NCBI RefSeq assembly: GCF_003626655.1
Contig: NZ_RBAN01000003.1
Location: 496,001-560,000 of the forward strand
Direction of reading: 5' to 3'
DNA from: Micromonospora costi
GTDB lineage: Bacteria > Actinomycetota > Actinomycetes > Mycobacteriales > Micromonosporaceae
DNA: 64,000 nucleotides
In this document: positions 33,449 to 43,231 of the stretch, piece after piece
How the letters are laid out: each line of letters begins with the position of its first letter
Numbering within the stretch: position 1 is the stretch's first letter
Notes under the pieces: generated by a model
What the model was told of the DNA's origin: nothing
Databases searched by the model: none
Seen by the model: the letters and a program-made list of their open reading frames with translations, nothing else
Made by a program: the position numbers and the translations under genes

Positions 33449-34147
33449 TCAGCCGGCCGTGCGCTCCCAGTCGATCGTGGGCAGCCCGGCGTCGGCGAGG
33501 GCCTTGTTGGCCGCGCTGAACGGGCGGCTGCCGAGGAAGCCGCGCGGGTTCATCGGGCTGGGATGGCCCGCCTCCAGCACCACGTGCTGGGGGTTGGTCA
33601 CGAGGGCCGCCTTCTTGCGGGCGTAGCCGCCCCAGAGCAGGAAGACCACCCGGTCGGGAAGCGCGTCGAGGGCCCGGATCGTGGCGTCGGTGAACTCCTC
33701 CCAGCCCCGGTTGGCGTGCGAGCCGGGGGTCGCCTGCCGGACGGTGAGCACCGAGTTGAGCAGCAGCACCCCCTGCGCCGCCCAGCCGGCGAGGTTGCCG
33801 CCGCGCGGCTTCGGCACGCCGAGGTCGTCGCCGAGTTCCTTGAAGACGTTGCGCAGCGACGGCGGGACGGCCACTCCCTCGCGGACGCTGAAGCTGAGCC
33901 CGTGCGCCTGCCCGGCCCGGTGGTACGGGTCCTGCCCGAGGATCAGCACCCGGCACGCCTGGGGCGGGCAGAGCCGGTAGGCAGAGAACAGGTCGGGCAG
34001 CGGCGGGAAGACCGTCTGGCTGGCGTACTCGCCAGCCACGAAGTCGGCCAGCGCCGCGGTGCGCGCCGGGTCGAGGTGCGGGGTGAGCACGGCACGCCAT
34101 TCCTCCGGCAGCAGCGCCAGCAGGTCGAGGGCGGGGACGTCAGCCAT
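33449..34147 (-). CDS. ung: Uracil-DNA glycosylase, family 1
   Basis: 232 residues. Excises uracil from DNA. Catalytic GQDPYH near residue 69, LLNSVLT, and HPSPMNPRGF near residue 195 with the catalytic histidine. The ATG at 34147 has GAAAGG upstream and matches usual family starts better than the in-frame start at 34186. Confidence 0.97.
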   Translation of the reverse strand: MADVPALDLLALLPEEWRAVLTPHLDPARTAALADFVAGEYASQTVFPPLPDLFSAYRLCPPQACRVLILGQDPYHRAGQAHGLSFSVREGVAVPPSLRNVFKELGDDLGVPKPRGGNLAGWAAQGVLLLNSVLTVRQATPGSHANRGWEEFTDATIRALDALPDRVVFLLWGGYARKKAALVTNPQHVVLEAGHPSPMNPRGFLGSRPFSAANKALADAGLPTIDWERTAG

Positions 34148-34219
34148 CGGCAACCTTTCGTCGATCGGCCCCCTTCCTACCAGCAACCACCGACACCGCC
34201 GCGGAGGCCGTCCGCGGGC

Positions 34220-34702
34220 TCAGCCGAGGGTGGTGAGGCGCTGGGCCCAGTCGCCGCCCACCGGGTCGAGCTCGACGATCCGGGTGTCGTCGTCCCGGCG
34301 GTCGAGGCGGACCCTCAGGTGCGCGTCGGTCAACTGCTCGACCATGCCCTCGCCCCACTCGACCACGGTGACCGACTCGTCGACCGAGGCGTCCAGGTCC
34401 AGGTCGTCGATCTCGGCCCGGGGATCGGCGGCGTCGCCCAGCCGGTACGCGTCGGCGTGCACGAGCGGGACGCGTCCGCCCCGGGCCGGGTCCGGCCGGT
34501 GCACCCGCGCGATCACGAAGGTCGGCGAGGTGACCTCGCCGAGCACGCCGAGCCCGGCGCCGATGCCCTGGGTGAGGGCGGTCTTGCCGGCGCCCAGCGG
34601 GCCTGTCAACAGCACCAGGTCGCCGGCCCGCAGCAGCTCGGCCAGCCGCCGGCCGAACTCCTGCGTGTCGCTGACGGTCGGCAGCTTCACGACCAGACTC
34701 AC
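34220..34702 (-). CDS. tsaE: tRNA t6A biosynthesis ATPase TsaE
   Basis: 160 residues. P-loop GPLGAGKT near residue 36, SPTFVIARVH, the HADAYRL motif and VVEWGEGM. TsaE hydrolyses ATP in cycles with the TsaB-TsaD dimer. The GTG at 34702 overlaps the stop of the alpha/beta hydrolase gene by 4 bp and has GAGGAG upstream, so the alr-hydrolase-tsaE genes form one coupled operon. Confidence 0.95.
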   Translation of the reverse strand: MSLVVKLPTVSDTQEFGRRLAELLRAGDLVLLTGPLGAGKTALTQGIGAGLGVLGEVTSPTFVIARVHRPDPARGGRVPLVHADAYRLGDAADPRAEIDDLDLDASVDESVTVVEWGEGMVEQLTDAHLRVRLDRRDDDTRIVELDPVGGDWAQRLTTLG

Positions 34703-35787
34703 AGCTCCTCCAGGAACCTCACCAGCGCGGCGTTGACCTCGTCCGCGTGTTCCAGCATGACCACGTGCCCGCTGTCGGAGATCTTGACGAACTCCGCGTG
34801 CGGCAGCCGGCGGACGATCTCCTCGGAGTGTGTCACCGGAGTGATCATGTCCTTGTCGCCGACCACGACCAGCACCGGCGTGTCGGCCAGCGCGGCCAAC
34901 GCCGGGAACCGGGAGTGCGTGGCCAGCGTACGCAGGTACCGGGTCACGGTGTCCGCCGAGGTCCGCGAGTTCATCGTCTCCACGTACGACACCAGGGCCG
35001 GGCTGGGCCTGCCGCCGCCGAAGCCGTAGCGGCGGGTGAGCAGCCAGGCGACGTTCGAGGTCGACTTGCGGGCCCTGTCGATGACCGTGCCGCCGTATCG
35101 GGTGGCGTTGCTCATCACCTGGAGCACGGGCCCGCCGACCCGGCCGAGCAGCGCCGGCGCCACCAGCTTCGTCTCGGCGAGCAGGCCGCCCGAGGTGGCC
35201 ATCAGCACGGTGCCCACGACGCGGTCGCCGAACAGCTCCGGGAACAGCTCGGCGAACGCCATGATGGTCATCCCGCCCATCGAGTGGCCGACCAGCACGA
35301 GCGGCCCCTCCGGGACGGTCCGGTCGATGACCCGGCGCAGGGTGCGCCCGAGCACGGTGAGGTCGTACTCGCCGGTCTCCAGCCGGCCCGACCGGCCGTG
35401 CCCGGGCTGGTCGTACGCCACGACCCGGTGCTCGCCGCGCTCGCTGAGCAGCTTGCGCTGGAAGTAGAACGTGCCCATGTCCAGGCAGAAGCCGTGGACC
35501 AGCACCACCGTGGGGTTGCCGGGCACCGGGCGGGTCGGCTCGACCACCTCGACGTGGATGTCGGTGCCGTCCGGCAGCTCCAGCCGGAACGCCTCGTCGT
35601 ACGGCTGCTGGCCGAACGGCTCGTGCGCGTACCGGTCGGCGGGGTCGGCCTTCAGGCGGCGGACCAGGGCGCGCTCGGTGGCGACACCGGCCGCGAGCCC
35701 GGCGGCGGCCACACCCACGGCGGCGCCGACCACCCCGGCGACCCGGCCGGTCGCGGTCCGCGGCCGGGGGATGCGGTACGGACTCAC
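34699..35787 (-). CDS. Alpha/beta hydrolase with N-terminal membrane segment
   Basis: 362 residues. A basic N-terminus and hydrophobic helix (about 15-37) suggest membrane anchoring. The hydrolase domain has VLVHGFCLD (oxyanion side), the nucleophile elbow GHSMGG near residue 167, the acid in VVGDKDMITP and the histidine in DSGHVVMLEHAD. The substrate is unknown; esterase or lipase activity is most likely. Coupled by 4-bp overlaps to alr upstream and tsaE downstream, an arrangement I recall in related actinobacteria. Confidence 0.88.
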   Translation of the reverse strand: MSPYRIPRPRTATGRVAGVVGAAVGVAAAGLAAGVATERALVRRLKADPADRYAHEPFGQQPYDEAFRLELPDGTDIHVEVVEPTRPVPGNPTVVLVHGFCLDMGTFYFQRKLLSERGEHRVVAYDQPGHGRSGRLETGEYDLTVLGRTLRRVIDRTVPEGPLVLVGHSMGGMTIMAFAELFPELFGDRVVGTVLMATSGGLLAETKLVAPALLGRVGGPVLQVMSNATRYGGTVIDRARKSTSNVAWLLTRRYGFGGGRPSPALVSYVETMNSRTSADTVTRYLRTLATHSRFPALAALADTPVLVVVGDKDMITPVTHSEEIVRRLPHAEFVKISDSGHVVMLEHADEVNAALVRFLEEL

Positions 35788-36902
35788 GGGCGCTCGCCGT
35801 CGTAGATCCGCTGGACCCGGCTGCCGCCGAACCGGGTGACGATCTCGTAGTTGATCGTGCCGACCGCGTCGGCCCAGTCGTCGGCGGTCGGCTCGCCGTC
35901 GGCGCCGCTGCCGAAGAGGGTCGCCACGTCACCGGCGGCCACGGCGTCGTCGCCGCAGTCGAGCACGAACTGGTCCATGCAGACGCGTCCGGAGATCACC
36001 CGCCGCACGCCGCCGAGCTGCACCGGGCCGCTGTTCGAGGCGTGCCGGGGCACCCCGTCGGCGTAGCCCAGCGGCACCACGGCGAGGTTGGTCTCCCGAT
36101 CGGTCGTGTACGTGTGCCCGTACGAGACACCGGTCCCCGCCGGCACCCGCTTCGTGAGCATCACCCGGGCCCGGGCGGTCATGGCGGGCCGCAACCCGAA
36201 CGTCTCGCCGGCGACCGGGGACAGGCCGTAGACGGCGATCCCGGGCCGGACCAGGTCGAAGTGGGTGTCGGGCCGGGTCAGGGTGGCCGCCGAGTTCGCG
36301 AGGTGCCGGTAGCGCGGGCGCAGGCCGGCCCGCTCGACCATGGCCAGCCCCTCGTGGAAGACGGCCAGCTGGCGGTCCGTCGTGGGGTGGCCCGGCATGT
36401 CGGCGTACACGAAGTGGCTCCACACCCCGACGACCTCGACCAGGCCGTCGGCCTGCGCCTTGGCGGCGGCGTCGAGCAGGGCCGGCCAGTCCGCGACGGT
36501 GGCCCCGCCCCGGGACAGCCCAGTGTCGATCTTGAGGTGCAGCCGGGCCGGCCGGTCCGCCCGGCGGCTCGCCTCGACCATCTCGTCCAGCTGCGGCAGG
36601 CTGGCGGCGGCCAGGTCGACCCCGGCCGTGATCCCCTCGTGCAGGGGCAGCCCGGGAGCGAGCAGCCACGCCAGCACGGGAGCGGTGATGCCGCCCCGGC
36701 GCAACGTGAGCGCCTCGTCGAGCGTGCAGACGCCGAGCCACGTCGCCCCGCCGTCGAGCGACGCGCGGGCGGCCGGGAGTATGCCGTGCCCGTAGCCATC
36801 GGCCTTCACCACCGCCATCACGTCCGCGGCGGTGCCGGACCGGAGCCGGCTCACGTTGTCACGGATGGCGTCAAGATCGACGCGTACCTCGGCCTGCCAC
36901 AT
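35784..36902 (-). CDS. alr: Alanine racemase
   Basis: 372 residues, PLP-dependent, makes D-alanine for peptidoglycan. The PLP lysine lies in VVKADGYGHG near residue 33, and the opposing catalytic tyrosine in GVSYGHTY near residue 260, followed by VVPLGYADGVPR. The first gene of the alr-hydrolase-tsaE operon. Confidence 0.97.
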   Translation of the reverse strand: MWQAEVRVDLDAIRDNVSRLRSGTAADVMAVVKADGYGHGILPAARASLDGGATWLGVCTLDEALTLRRGGITAPVLAWLLAPGLPLHEGITAGVDLAAASLPQLDEMVEASRRADRPARLHLKIDTGLSRGGATVADWPALLDAAAKAQADGLVEVVGVWSHFVYADMPGHPTTDRQLAVFHEGLAMVERAGLRPRYRHLANSAATLTRPDTHFDLVRPGIAVYGLSPVAGETFGLRPAMTARARVMLTKRVPAGTGVSYGHTYTTDRETNLAVVPLGYADGVPRHASNSGPVQLGGVRRVISGRVCMDQFVLDCGDDAVAAGDVATLFGSGADGEPTADDWADAVGTINYEIVTRFGGSRVQRIYDGERP

Positions 36903-37005
36903 GCGCCCAGCGTACTTTCCACCGTGATCACACCGCGGCCCGACGCTCGCGCGAGCCGGACCCTGCCGGCCCGCCGGAGCTCGCGGACCCCGCGATACGG
37001 GACGG

Positions 37006-38475
37006 TCAGCCCAACCGGGCGACGACCGGGCGGAGCGCCGCCGCCACGTCCGGCGCGGTCACCGGGCCGCCCCGGGCCGCCTCCCGGCCGGCCAGCCCGT
37101 GCAGGTACGCGGCCGCGGCGGCCGCCCGCTCCGCCCGCACCCCGCCGGCCAGCAGCGAGCCGAGCAACCCGGCCAGCACGTCCCCCGTGCCGCCGGTGGC
37201 CAGCGCCGGGGTGCCGGTCGGGTTGACGTACGCCCGGCCGTCCGGCGTGCCGATCACCGTGCGGTCGCCCTTGAGCAGCACCACCGCGTTCATCCAGGCG
37301 GCGAGCCGCAGCGCGGCGGCCACCCGGTCGGCGCCCGGTTCCTCGCCGCAGAGCCGCGCGAACTCGCGGTCGTGCGGGGTGACCACGATCGGGGCGTCCC
37401 GCTTGCGCAGCTGGTCGGCCAGGGAGCCGTCCACGAGCAGGGTGAGCGCGTCGGCGTCCAGGACCACCGGCACCGGCGCCGCCAGCACGGCCCGCAGCTC
37501 GGCGGCCGCGTCCTCGCCGGTGCCGAGCCCGGAGCCGCAGACCCACGCCTGCACCCGGCCGGCGTCGGCGACCCGCCCGGTGGCGATGACCGAGGGGTGC
37601 TGGTGCAGCACCTCCTCCCGGGCGCCGCCGGCGTACCGGACCATCCCGGTCGGCCCGGCCAGCGCACCGCCCACCGACAGCACGGCGGCGCCCGGGTACG
37701 TGGCCGAGCCGGTGGCCACCCCGACCACCCCGCGGCTGTACTTCTCCGACGACGGGCCGAGCCCCGGCCACCAGTCGACGACGTCCGACCACTCGGTGAC
37801 GCGCAGCGCCGGCGTGCCGCGCAGCCACGGCGCCAACCCGATGTCGACCAGCTCGACCTGACCGGCGAGCGGCGCGGCCGGGCCCACCACCAGGGCCGGC
37901 TTCAACGCGCCGAACGTGACCGTCACGTCGGCCCGGACCGCGCTCGGCCGGCCGGACGGTGTCACCGGCACATGGCCGGTGTCCACCGAGACCCCGCTGG
38001 GCACGTCCACCGCCACCACCGTGGCGCGTACGCCGTCGCGCCCGCAGTGCCGCACCAGGCTGGCCGCCAGCTGGTCCGCGGTGTCCCGCAGGCCGCCCGT
38101 ACCGCCGATCCCGACGATCCCGTCGAGCACCAGGTCGACCACCGCAGGTGGGCGCTCCACGACCCGGCCGCCCGCGGCGCGCAGTGCGGCGAGGCCCTCG
38201 GCGTGCGCCCGGCCCGGGGTGAGCAGCAGCGCCGAGACGGCCGCGCCGCGCCGGGCCAGGTGCGCGCCCGCGAAGAGGGTGTCGCCGCCGTTGTCGCCCG
38301 AGCCGACCAGCAGGAGCACCCGGGCACCGTAGACGCCACCCCGGTCGGCCAGCAGCAGCGCGCAGCGGCGGGCCAGACCGGTCGCCGCGCGTTGCATGAG
38401 CGTCCCGGGCGGCAGCGTGGCCATCAGGCCCGCCTCGGCCGCGCGTACGTCCGCCACCCGCCACACCGGTCTCAT
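37006..38475 (-). CDS. nnr: Bifunctional NAD(P)H-hydrate epimerase/dehydratase
   Basis: 489 residues repairing hydrated NADH/NADPH. The N-terminal epimerase domain (about 1-215) has LLVGSGDNGGDTLF; the C-terminal ADP-dependent dehydratase has VVTPHDREFARL and the ATP-binding-type TGGTGDVLAGLLG near residue 426. The ATG at 38475 follows a GGGGGG-rich site; the in-frame start at 38496 is less likely. It lies 55 bp downstream of acpS, as in many bacteria. Confidence 0.95.
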   Translation of the reverse strand: MRPVWRVADVRAAEAGLMATLPPGTLMQRAATGLARRCALLLADRGGVYGARVLLLVGSGDNGGDTLFAGAHLARRGAAVSALLLTPGRAHAEGLAALRAAGGRVVERPPAVVDLVLDGIVGIGGTGGLRDTADQLAASLVRHCGRDGVRATVVAVDVPSGVSVDTGHVPVTPSGRPSAVRADVTVTFGALKPALVVGPAAPLAGQVELVDIGLAPWLRGTPALRVTEWSDVVDWWPGLGPSSEKYSRGVVGVATGSATYPGAAVLSVGGALAGPTGMVRYAGGAREEVLHQHPSVIATGRVADAGRVQAWVCGSGLGTGEDAAAELRAVLAAPVPVVLDADALTLLVDGSLADQLRKRDAPIVVTPHDREFARLCGEEPGADRVAAALRLAAWMNAVVLLKGDRTVIGTPDGRAYVNPTGTPALATGGTGDVLAGLLGSLLAGGVRAERAAAAAAYLHGLAGREAARGGPVTAPDVAAALRPVVARLG

Positions 38476-38530
38476 GCCGCCGGCCCCCCGTCCCACGTCC
38501 CGGGCGCGCCCACCGGCGGCCCGACCGATC

Positions 38531-38899
38531 TCAGCGTTCCGCGACCACCATCGCCGACGCGATCCCGCCGTCGTGCGACAGCGAGAGGTGCCAGCGGTTG
38601 ACCCCGCGTTCGACGGCGGCCGCGGCCACCGTGCCGGAGACCGTCAGCCACGGACGGCCGTCCGGATCCGGCACGATCTCGCAGTCGTGCCAGCTCAGCC
38701 CTGCGGGCGCGCCGAGCGCCTTGGCCACCGCCTCCTTGGCGGCGAACCGGGCGGCGAGCGACTCGGGCGCACGCGGGTTGCCGGAGCGCGTGTAGCGCTC
38801 CGCCTCGGTGAACAGCCGGTCGGCGAGCAGCGGCGTCCGCGCCAGGGCCCGGGCGAACCGGTCGACCAGCACGACGTCGATGCCGACAGCGACGATCAC
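38531..38899 (-). CDS. acpS: Holo-[acyl-carrier-protein] synthase
   Basis: 122 residues. Transfers phosphopantetheine from CoA to acyl carrier proteins. Magnesium-binding aspartate in VGIDVVLVDRF and glutamate in RFAAKEAVAKAL; C-terminal HLSLSHDGGIASA. GTG start. Confidence 0.96.
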   Translation of the reverse strand: MIVAVGIDVVLVDRFARALARTPLLADRLFTEAERYTRSGNPRAPESLAARFAAKEAVAKALGAPAGLSWHDCEIVPDPDGRPWLTVSGTVAAAAVERGVNRWHLSLSHDGGIASAMVVAER

Positions 38900-39072
38900 G
38901 AGCCCACCCTAACCGGCACGCGGGCGGCACATTAGCCGCCGGCCACGCACCGGGCAACGCCTGTGGACGACCCCGGCGTACGCCCACGGCCCGCCGTCCA
39001 CAGGGCGTCCCGGATCACGGGCGCCGCCCCTAGCGTCGGTGCCGTCGATGCCGGTCCGCACGGGGGTGAGGG

Positions 39073-39369
39073 ATGACGGAGGAGCCGTTCGGCGTCCGAC
39101 CGGAGGCGCTGCGCGGGGTGGCCCGCGCGCTGGACGCCGACGCGTACGGGCTTGCGCACGGGCTGACCGGGGTGCCCGGGCTGGTCGTGGCCGCCCCGGA
39201 GTGGTCGACCGGCGCGGCGCTGGCCGGGCTGGAGGCGGCGGTGCACGGCTGGCTCGGCCGGCTGGGCGGCCGGGTGGCGGCGACGGGCGGCGCGGTCCGG
39301 TCGGCGCTGGAGGCGTACCAGGCCGCGGACGAGCGAGCCGCCCGCCGCCTGGGCGCGCTGCCCCGATGA
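39073..39369 (+). CDS. Small helical protein, EspC/WXG100-like
   Basis: 98 residues, all-helical, with a tryptophan-centred turn (APEWSTG) between two amphipathic halves and no signal peptide: the plan of ESX (type VII) secretion targets. ATG overlaps nothing upstream; its stop overlaps the start of the DUF1023 hydrolase gene (ATGA), so the two are translated together. It may form a helical hairpin with the N-terminus of that protein or escort it for export. No type VII machinery genes are in the window. Confidence 0.65.
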   Translation: MTEEPFGVRPEALRGVARALDADAYGLAHGLTGVPGLVVAAPEWSTGAALAGLEAAVHGWLGRLGGRVAATGGAVRSALEAYQAADERAARRLGALPR

Positions 39370-40964
39370 CCGGCCTGGCCATCGGCTACGCGCAGCTCTG
39401 GGCGGCCGACCCGGCGGCGTGGCGGGCCGCCGGGGCGGCCTGGGCAGGCTTCGCGGCCCCGGTCGGCCGGCGGGCCACCGAGCTGCGGGCGCGCGCGGCG
39501 GAGCTGGGCGGCGGGTGGTCCGGCGCCGCGGCCACGGTGGCCGGTTCCCGGGTCACCGGGCTGGCCGCCGAGCTGACCACGGTGGTGCCCGCGTTGATCG
39601 AGGCCGACCAGGTGCTCGCCGAGTTCGCGGCACGGCTCGCCGCCGCGAAGGGCCGCCTGGCCGCCGCGGTGGCGCTCGCCGACGCGGCCGGCCTGTCCGT
39701 CGACCGGGACGGCCGCGTCGGCCCCGATCCGGCCCGGGCGCGGCCCGGCGAGCGGGACGGCCCGGCGGCGGCCCGGGTGGCGGCGGCGCTGCGGTCGGCG
39801 CTCGACCTGGCCGGTGCCGCCGACCGGGTGGCCGCGGCACGGCTGGCCGACCTGGCCGCGGCCACCGCGACCGGCTGGCAGTCCCCACCGCCTCCCGGCC
39901 GCCCCGCCCCGGGCACCGAGCCGAGCCGGGTGCGCGCCTGGTGGGCGGGGCTGACGCCGGCGCAGCGGCGGTGGCTGGTGGCACACGAGCCGACGCTGGT
40001 CGGCGGCCTGGACGGGGTGCCCGTGTCGGGGCGCGACCAGGCCAACCGGCTGCTGCTCGGCGCCCACCGCGCGGCCCTGCTCGCCGACCGGGCGCGCCTG
40101 CTGGCCCGGCTGCCGCCGGGGCCGGTCGACACCGCCCGGTTGCACCTGCTCGACGCCCGGCTCGCCGGCCTGGACGCGCTCGCTGAGCGGCTGGGCGGGG
40201 CGGGCGGGCCCCGCGCGTACCTGCTGGGGCTGGACCCGGCGGGTGAGGGGCGCGTGGTGGTCGCGCTCGGCGACCCGGATCAGGCCGACCGGGTGCTCAC
40301 CTACGTGCCGGGAATGACCGCCGGCCTCGACGACGCTCCCGGCGAGCTGGCGCGCACCGCGCGCGTGCTGGGTCGCTGCGCCGAGCTGGCGCCGGGCGAG
40401 CGGAGCGCGGCGGTGCTGTGGCTGGACTACGACGCCCCGGATTTCCTGCACGAGGCGGTCACGGCCGAGAAGGCCCGGGACGCCGGCCCGGCGCTGCACC
40501 GTTTCCAGGAGGGGCTGCGGGCCACCCACGACGGCCCGCCCGCCCGGCAGACCGTGCTCGGGCACAGCTACGGGTCGCTGGTGGTCGGCACGGCCGCCCG
40601 CGACCACGGCCTGGCCGCCGACGCCCTGGTCTTCGTCGGCTCACCGGGGGTCGGTGTGGCGCACGCGGCCGACCTGCGCCTCCCGGCCGGCGAGGTGTGG
40701 GCGAGCAGCGCGCCCGACGACGTGATCCGGCTGGCCCGCCCACCGGACGACCTGGCGCGGCGCGCGCTGTCCGTGACGTCCCCGCTGGCCGCGGCGCTCG
40801 GGTGGGCGGGGCGCGACGGGCACGAGCTGTGGTTCGGCCACGATCCGGCCGATCCGGGCTTCGGCGGGCGGGTCTTCGGCAGCGGCCGGCACGGCCACGC
40901 CGGCTACTGGGACGCGGACAATCCGGCGCTGGACGGCATGGCCCGCATCGTGCTCGGCCGCTGA
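39366..40964 (+). CDS. DUF1023 alpha/beta hydrolase with WXG100-like N-terminus
   Basis: 532 residues. The first about 100 residues are helical with a WSGAA turn, like a WXG100 protein; then an Ala-rich helical spacer, and a C-terminal DUF1023 alpha/beta hydrolase (AYLLGLDPAGEGRVVVALGD, YVPGMTA, nucleophile in LGHSYGSLVVG near residue 400, acid/histidine region SSAPDDVIR and GHAGYWD). Predicted to be a type VII-exported lipase or esterase. Translationally coupled to the preceding small gene, a pair common in actinomycetes. Confidence 0.85.
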   Translation: MTGLAIGYAQLWAADPAAWRAAGAAWAGFAAPVGRRATELRARAAELGGGWSGAAATVAGSRVTGLAAELTTVVPALIEADQVLAEFAARLAAAKGRLAAAVALADAAGLSVDRDGRVGPDPARARPGERDGPAAARVAAALRSALDLAGAADRVAAARLADLAAATATGWQSPPPPGRPAPGTEPSRVRAWWAGLTPAQRRWLVAHEPTLVGGLDGVPVSGRDQANRLLLGAHRAALLADRARLLARLPPGPVDTARLHLLDARLAGLDALAERLGGAGGPRAYLLGLDPAGEGRVVVALGDPDQADRVLTYVPGMTAGLDDAPGELARTARVLGRCAELAPGERSAAVLWLDYDAPDFLHEAVTAEKARDAGPALHRFQEGLRATHDGPPARQTVLGHSYGSLVVGTAARDHGLAADALVFVGSPGVGVAHAADLRLPAGEVWASSAPDDVIRLARPPDDLARRALSVTSPLAAALGWAGRDGHELWFGHDPADPGFGGRVFGSGRHGHAGYWDADNPALDGMARIVLGR

Positions 40965-41018
40965 CGGGGCGCATGTGGGCGGGCCGACCGGGGTCACCGT
41001 CGAGGCCGGGAACGACGA

Positions 41019-41050
41019 GGTCCCGGCCGCCGGGAGTGGCGGCCGGGACC
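41019..41050. terminator. Hairpin terminator between convergent genes
   Basis: Perfect 13-bp stem (GGTCCCGGCCGCC and complement) with a 6-nt loop, between the DUF1023 gene and the 3' end of glmS. Confidence 0.7.
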
Positions 41051-41063
41051 CGGGTGGGTCGGG

Positions 41064-42977
41064 TTACTCGACGGTGACCGACTTGGCGAGGTTGCGCGGC
41101 TGGTCGACGTCGTGGCCGCGGGCGGCGGCGATCTCGGCCGCGAGGATCTGCAGCGGCACGGTGGTGACCAGCGGCGAGAGCAGGGTGGGCGTACGCGGCA
41201 CGTAGATCAGGTGGTCGGCGTAGCGGACGACCGCCTCGTCCCCCTCCTCCGCGATCACGATGGTCCGCGCGCCCCGCGCCCGCACCTCCTGGATGTTGGA
41301 GACCACCTTGTCGTGGAGCACGCCCCGGCCGGCCGGCGACGGCACCACGCAGACCACCGGGGTGCCCTTGTCGATCAGCGCGATCGGCCCGTGCTTCAGC
41401 TCGCCGGCGGCGAAGCCCTCGGCGTGCATGTACGCCAGCTCCTTGAGCTTGAGCGCGCCCTCCAGCGCCACCGGGTAACCGACGTGCCGGCCGATGAAGA
41501 GCACGGTCGGCTCGGCCTTCAGCTCCCGAGCCAGCTCGCGCACCGGCTCGATGCGGTCGAGCAGTTCCCGGAGCTTGGCCGGCACCTCCTGGAGCTGCTC
41601 GACCACGGCGGCCACCTCGTCGGCGTACTTGATGCCGCGTACCTGGGCCAGGTGCAGGCCGATCAGGTAGCAGGCGACCAGCTGGGTGAGGAACGCCTTG
41701 GTGGAGGCCACGGCGATCTCGGGGCCGCCGTGGGTGTAGAGCACGGCGTCGGACTCGCGCGGGATAGTGGAGCCGTTGGTGTTGCAGATGGCCAGCACCC
41801 GGGCCTTCTGCTCCTTGGCATGCCGCAGCGCCATGAGGGTGTCCATCGTCTCGCCGGACTGCGAGATCACCACGATGAGGGTGGACCGGTCGAGCACCGG
41901 GTCGCGGTAGCGGAACTCGCTGGCCAGCTCCACCTCACAGGGAATCCGGGTCCAGTGCTCGATGGCGTACTTGGCGACGAGGCCCGAGTGGTACGCGGTG
42001 CCGCAGGCGACGATGAAGATCTTGTCGACGTCGCGCAGGTCCTGGTCGCTGAGGCGGACCTCGTCGAGCATGATCTCGCCGGATTCGGTGAGCCGGCCGA
42101 GGAGCGTGTCGGCGACCGCCTGCGGCTGCTCCTCGATCTCCTTGAGCATGAACCAGTCGTAGCCACCCTTCTCGGCGGCGGACGAGTCCCAGTCGATGTG
42201 GAAGTCCTTGCCGCTCGCCGGCTGCCCCGCGAAGTCGGTGATCTCGATGGTGTCGCCGGTGATCAGCACGATCTGGTCCTGGCCCAGCTCCACGGCGTCG
42301 CGGGTGTGCTCGATGAACGCGGCGACGTCGGAGGCGAGGTAGTTCTCCCCCTGGCCCCGGCCCACCACGAGCGGCGAGTTGCGCCGGGCGCCCACCACCG
42401 CGCCGGGCACGGCGGAGTCGACGGCGAGCAGGGTGAACGCGCCCTCCAGCCGCTGGCAGACCACCCGCATGGCGGCGGCGAGCAGCTGCGGGCCCTCCGG
42501 GTGGCCGGCGGAGCGCAGGTCGGCCAGCGCGCCCGCGAGCAGGTGCGCGGCGCACTCGGTGTCGGTGTCGCTGGTGAACTGGACGCCGTCGGCCTCCAGC
42601 TCGGCGCGGAGCTTCGCGAAGTTCTCGATGATGCCGTTGTGGATGACCGCGACCCGGCCGTCCGGGGAGACGTGCGGGTGGGCGTTGCGGTCGGTGGGGC
42701 CGCCGTGGGTGGCCCAGCGGGTGTGCCCGATGCCGGTGGTGCCGTCACCGATGCCGATGGGGCTGGCCGCGCAGGACGACGGGTCCTCGGCGGCGCGCTC
42801 GGAGAGCACCTTCTCGAGGTTGGCCAGCTTGCCGGCCTTCTTCTCGGTCAGCAGCTCCCCGTCGCACACGATGGCGACGCCCGCCGAGTCGTAGCCGCGG
42901 TACTCCAGCCGCCGCAGCCCGTCCAGCACGATGCCGAGCGCCGGCCGCGCGCCGGCGTAACCCACGATTCCACACAT
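41064..42977 (-). CDS. glmS: Glucosamine-6-phosphate synthase (isomerising)
   Basis: 637 residues. Makes glucosamine-6-phosphate from fructose-6-phosphate and glutamine, feeding GlmM encoded at 50355. The start is MCGIVGYAG, with the N-terminal nucleophile cysteine exposed after methionine removal; the ATG at 42977 fixes this. Two SIS sugar-isomerase domains follow (ACGTAYHSGLVAKY, SQSGETMDTLMAL, ELKHGPIALID) and the C-terminus is LAKSVTVE. In the upstream region an inverted repeat TTTCGC-N13-GCGAAA (42997-43021) could be an operator; no glmS ribozyme is recognisable. Confidence 0.97.
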   Translation of the reverse strand: MCGIVGYAGARPALGIVLDGLRRLEYRGYDSAGVAIVCDGELLTEKKAGKLANLEKVLSERAAEDPSSCAASPIGIGDGTTGIGHTRWATHGGPTDRNAHPHVSPDGRVAVIHNGIIENFAKLRAELEADGVQFTSDTDTECAAHLLAGALADLRSAGHPEGPQLLAAAMRVVCQRLEGAFTLLAVDSAVPGAVVGARRNSPLVVGRGQGENYLASDVAAFIEHTRDAVELGQDQIVLITGDTIEITDFAGQPASGKDFHIDWDSSAAEKGGYDWFMLKEIEEQPQAVADTLLGRLTESGEIMLDEVRLSDQDLRDVDKIFIVACGTAYHSGLVAKYAIEHWTRIPCEVELASEFRYRDPVLDRSTLIVVISQSGETMDTLMALRHAKEQKARVLAICNTNGSTIPRESDAVLYTHGGPEIAVASTKAFLTQLVACYLIGLHLAQVRGIKYADEVAAVVEQLQEVPAKLRELLDRIEPVRELARELKAEPTVLFIGRHVGYPVALEGALKLKELAYMHAEGFAAGELKHGPIALIDKGTPVVCVVPSPAGRGVLHDKVVSNIQEVRARGARTIVIAEEGDEAVVRYADHLIYVPRTPTLLSPLVTTVPLQILAAEIAAARGHDVDQPRNLAKSVTVE

Positions 42978-43231
42978 GGTCCGCAGCCTAACCCAGTTTC
43001 GCTCATCGCGCGTGCGCGAAAGTCCGGCAAACAATCACACCACTTGAGCGAACGGTCGACGGACACCGCCATCCGGGTCGAATCCCCGGCCTGGAGTGCC
43101 GCGACGCGGTCGCCCACCGCCCCCCGCCTACCCGTACATTGAGGGCCGCAACCGGCGGGCGGGCGACAACCTCGCCGGTGGGCACCCCCTCGTCGCGGCG
43201 GGCCGCCGCGTCCGTCCCCGGAGCAGACCAG

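Noticed and set aside
42978..43231. glmS ribozyme or a tRNA-like segment (GGGTCGAATCCCC near 43077)
   Set aside because: No pseudoknotted ribozyme core is recognisable, and the T-loop-like string has no acceptor, D or anticodon arms around it.
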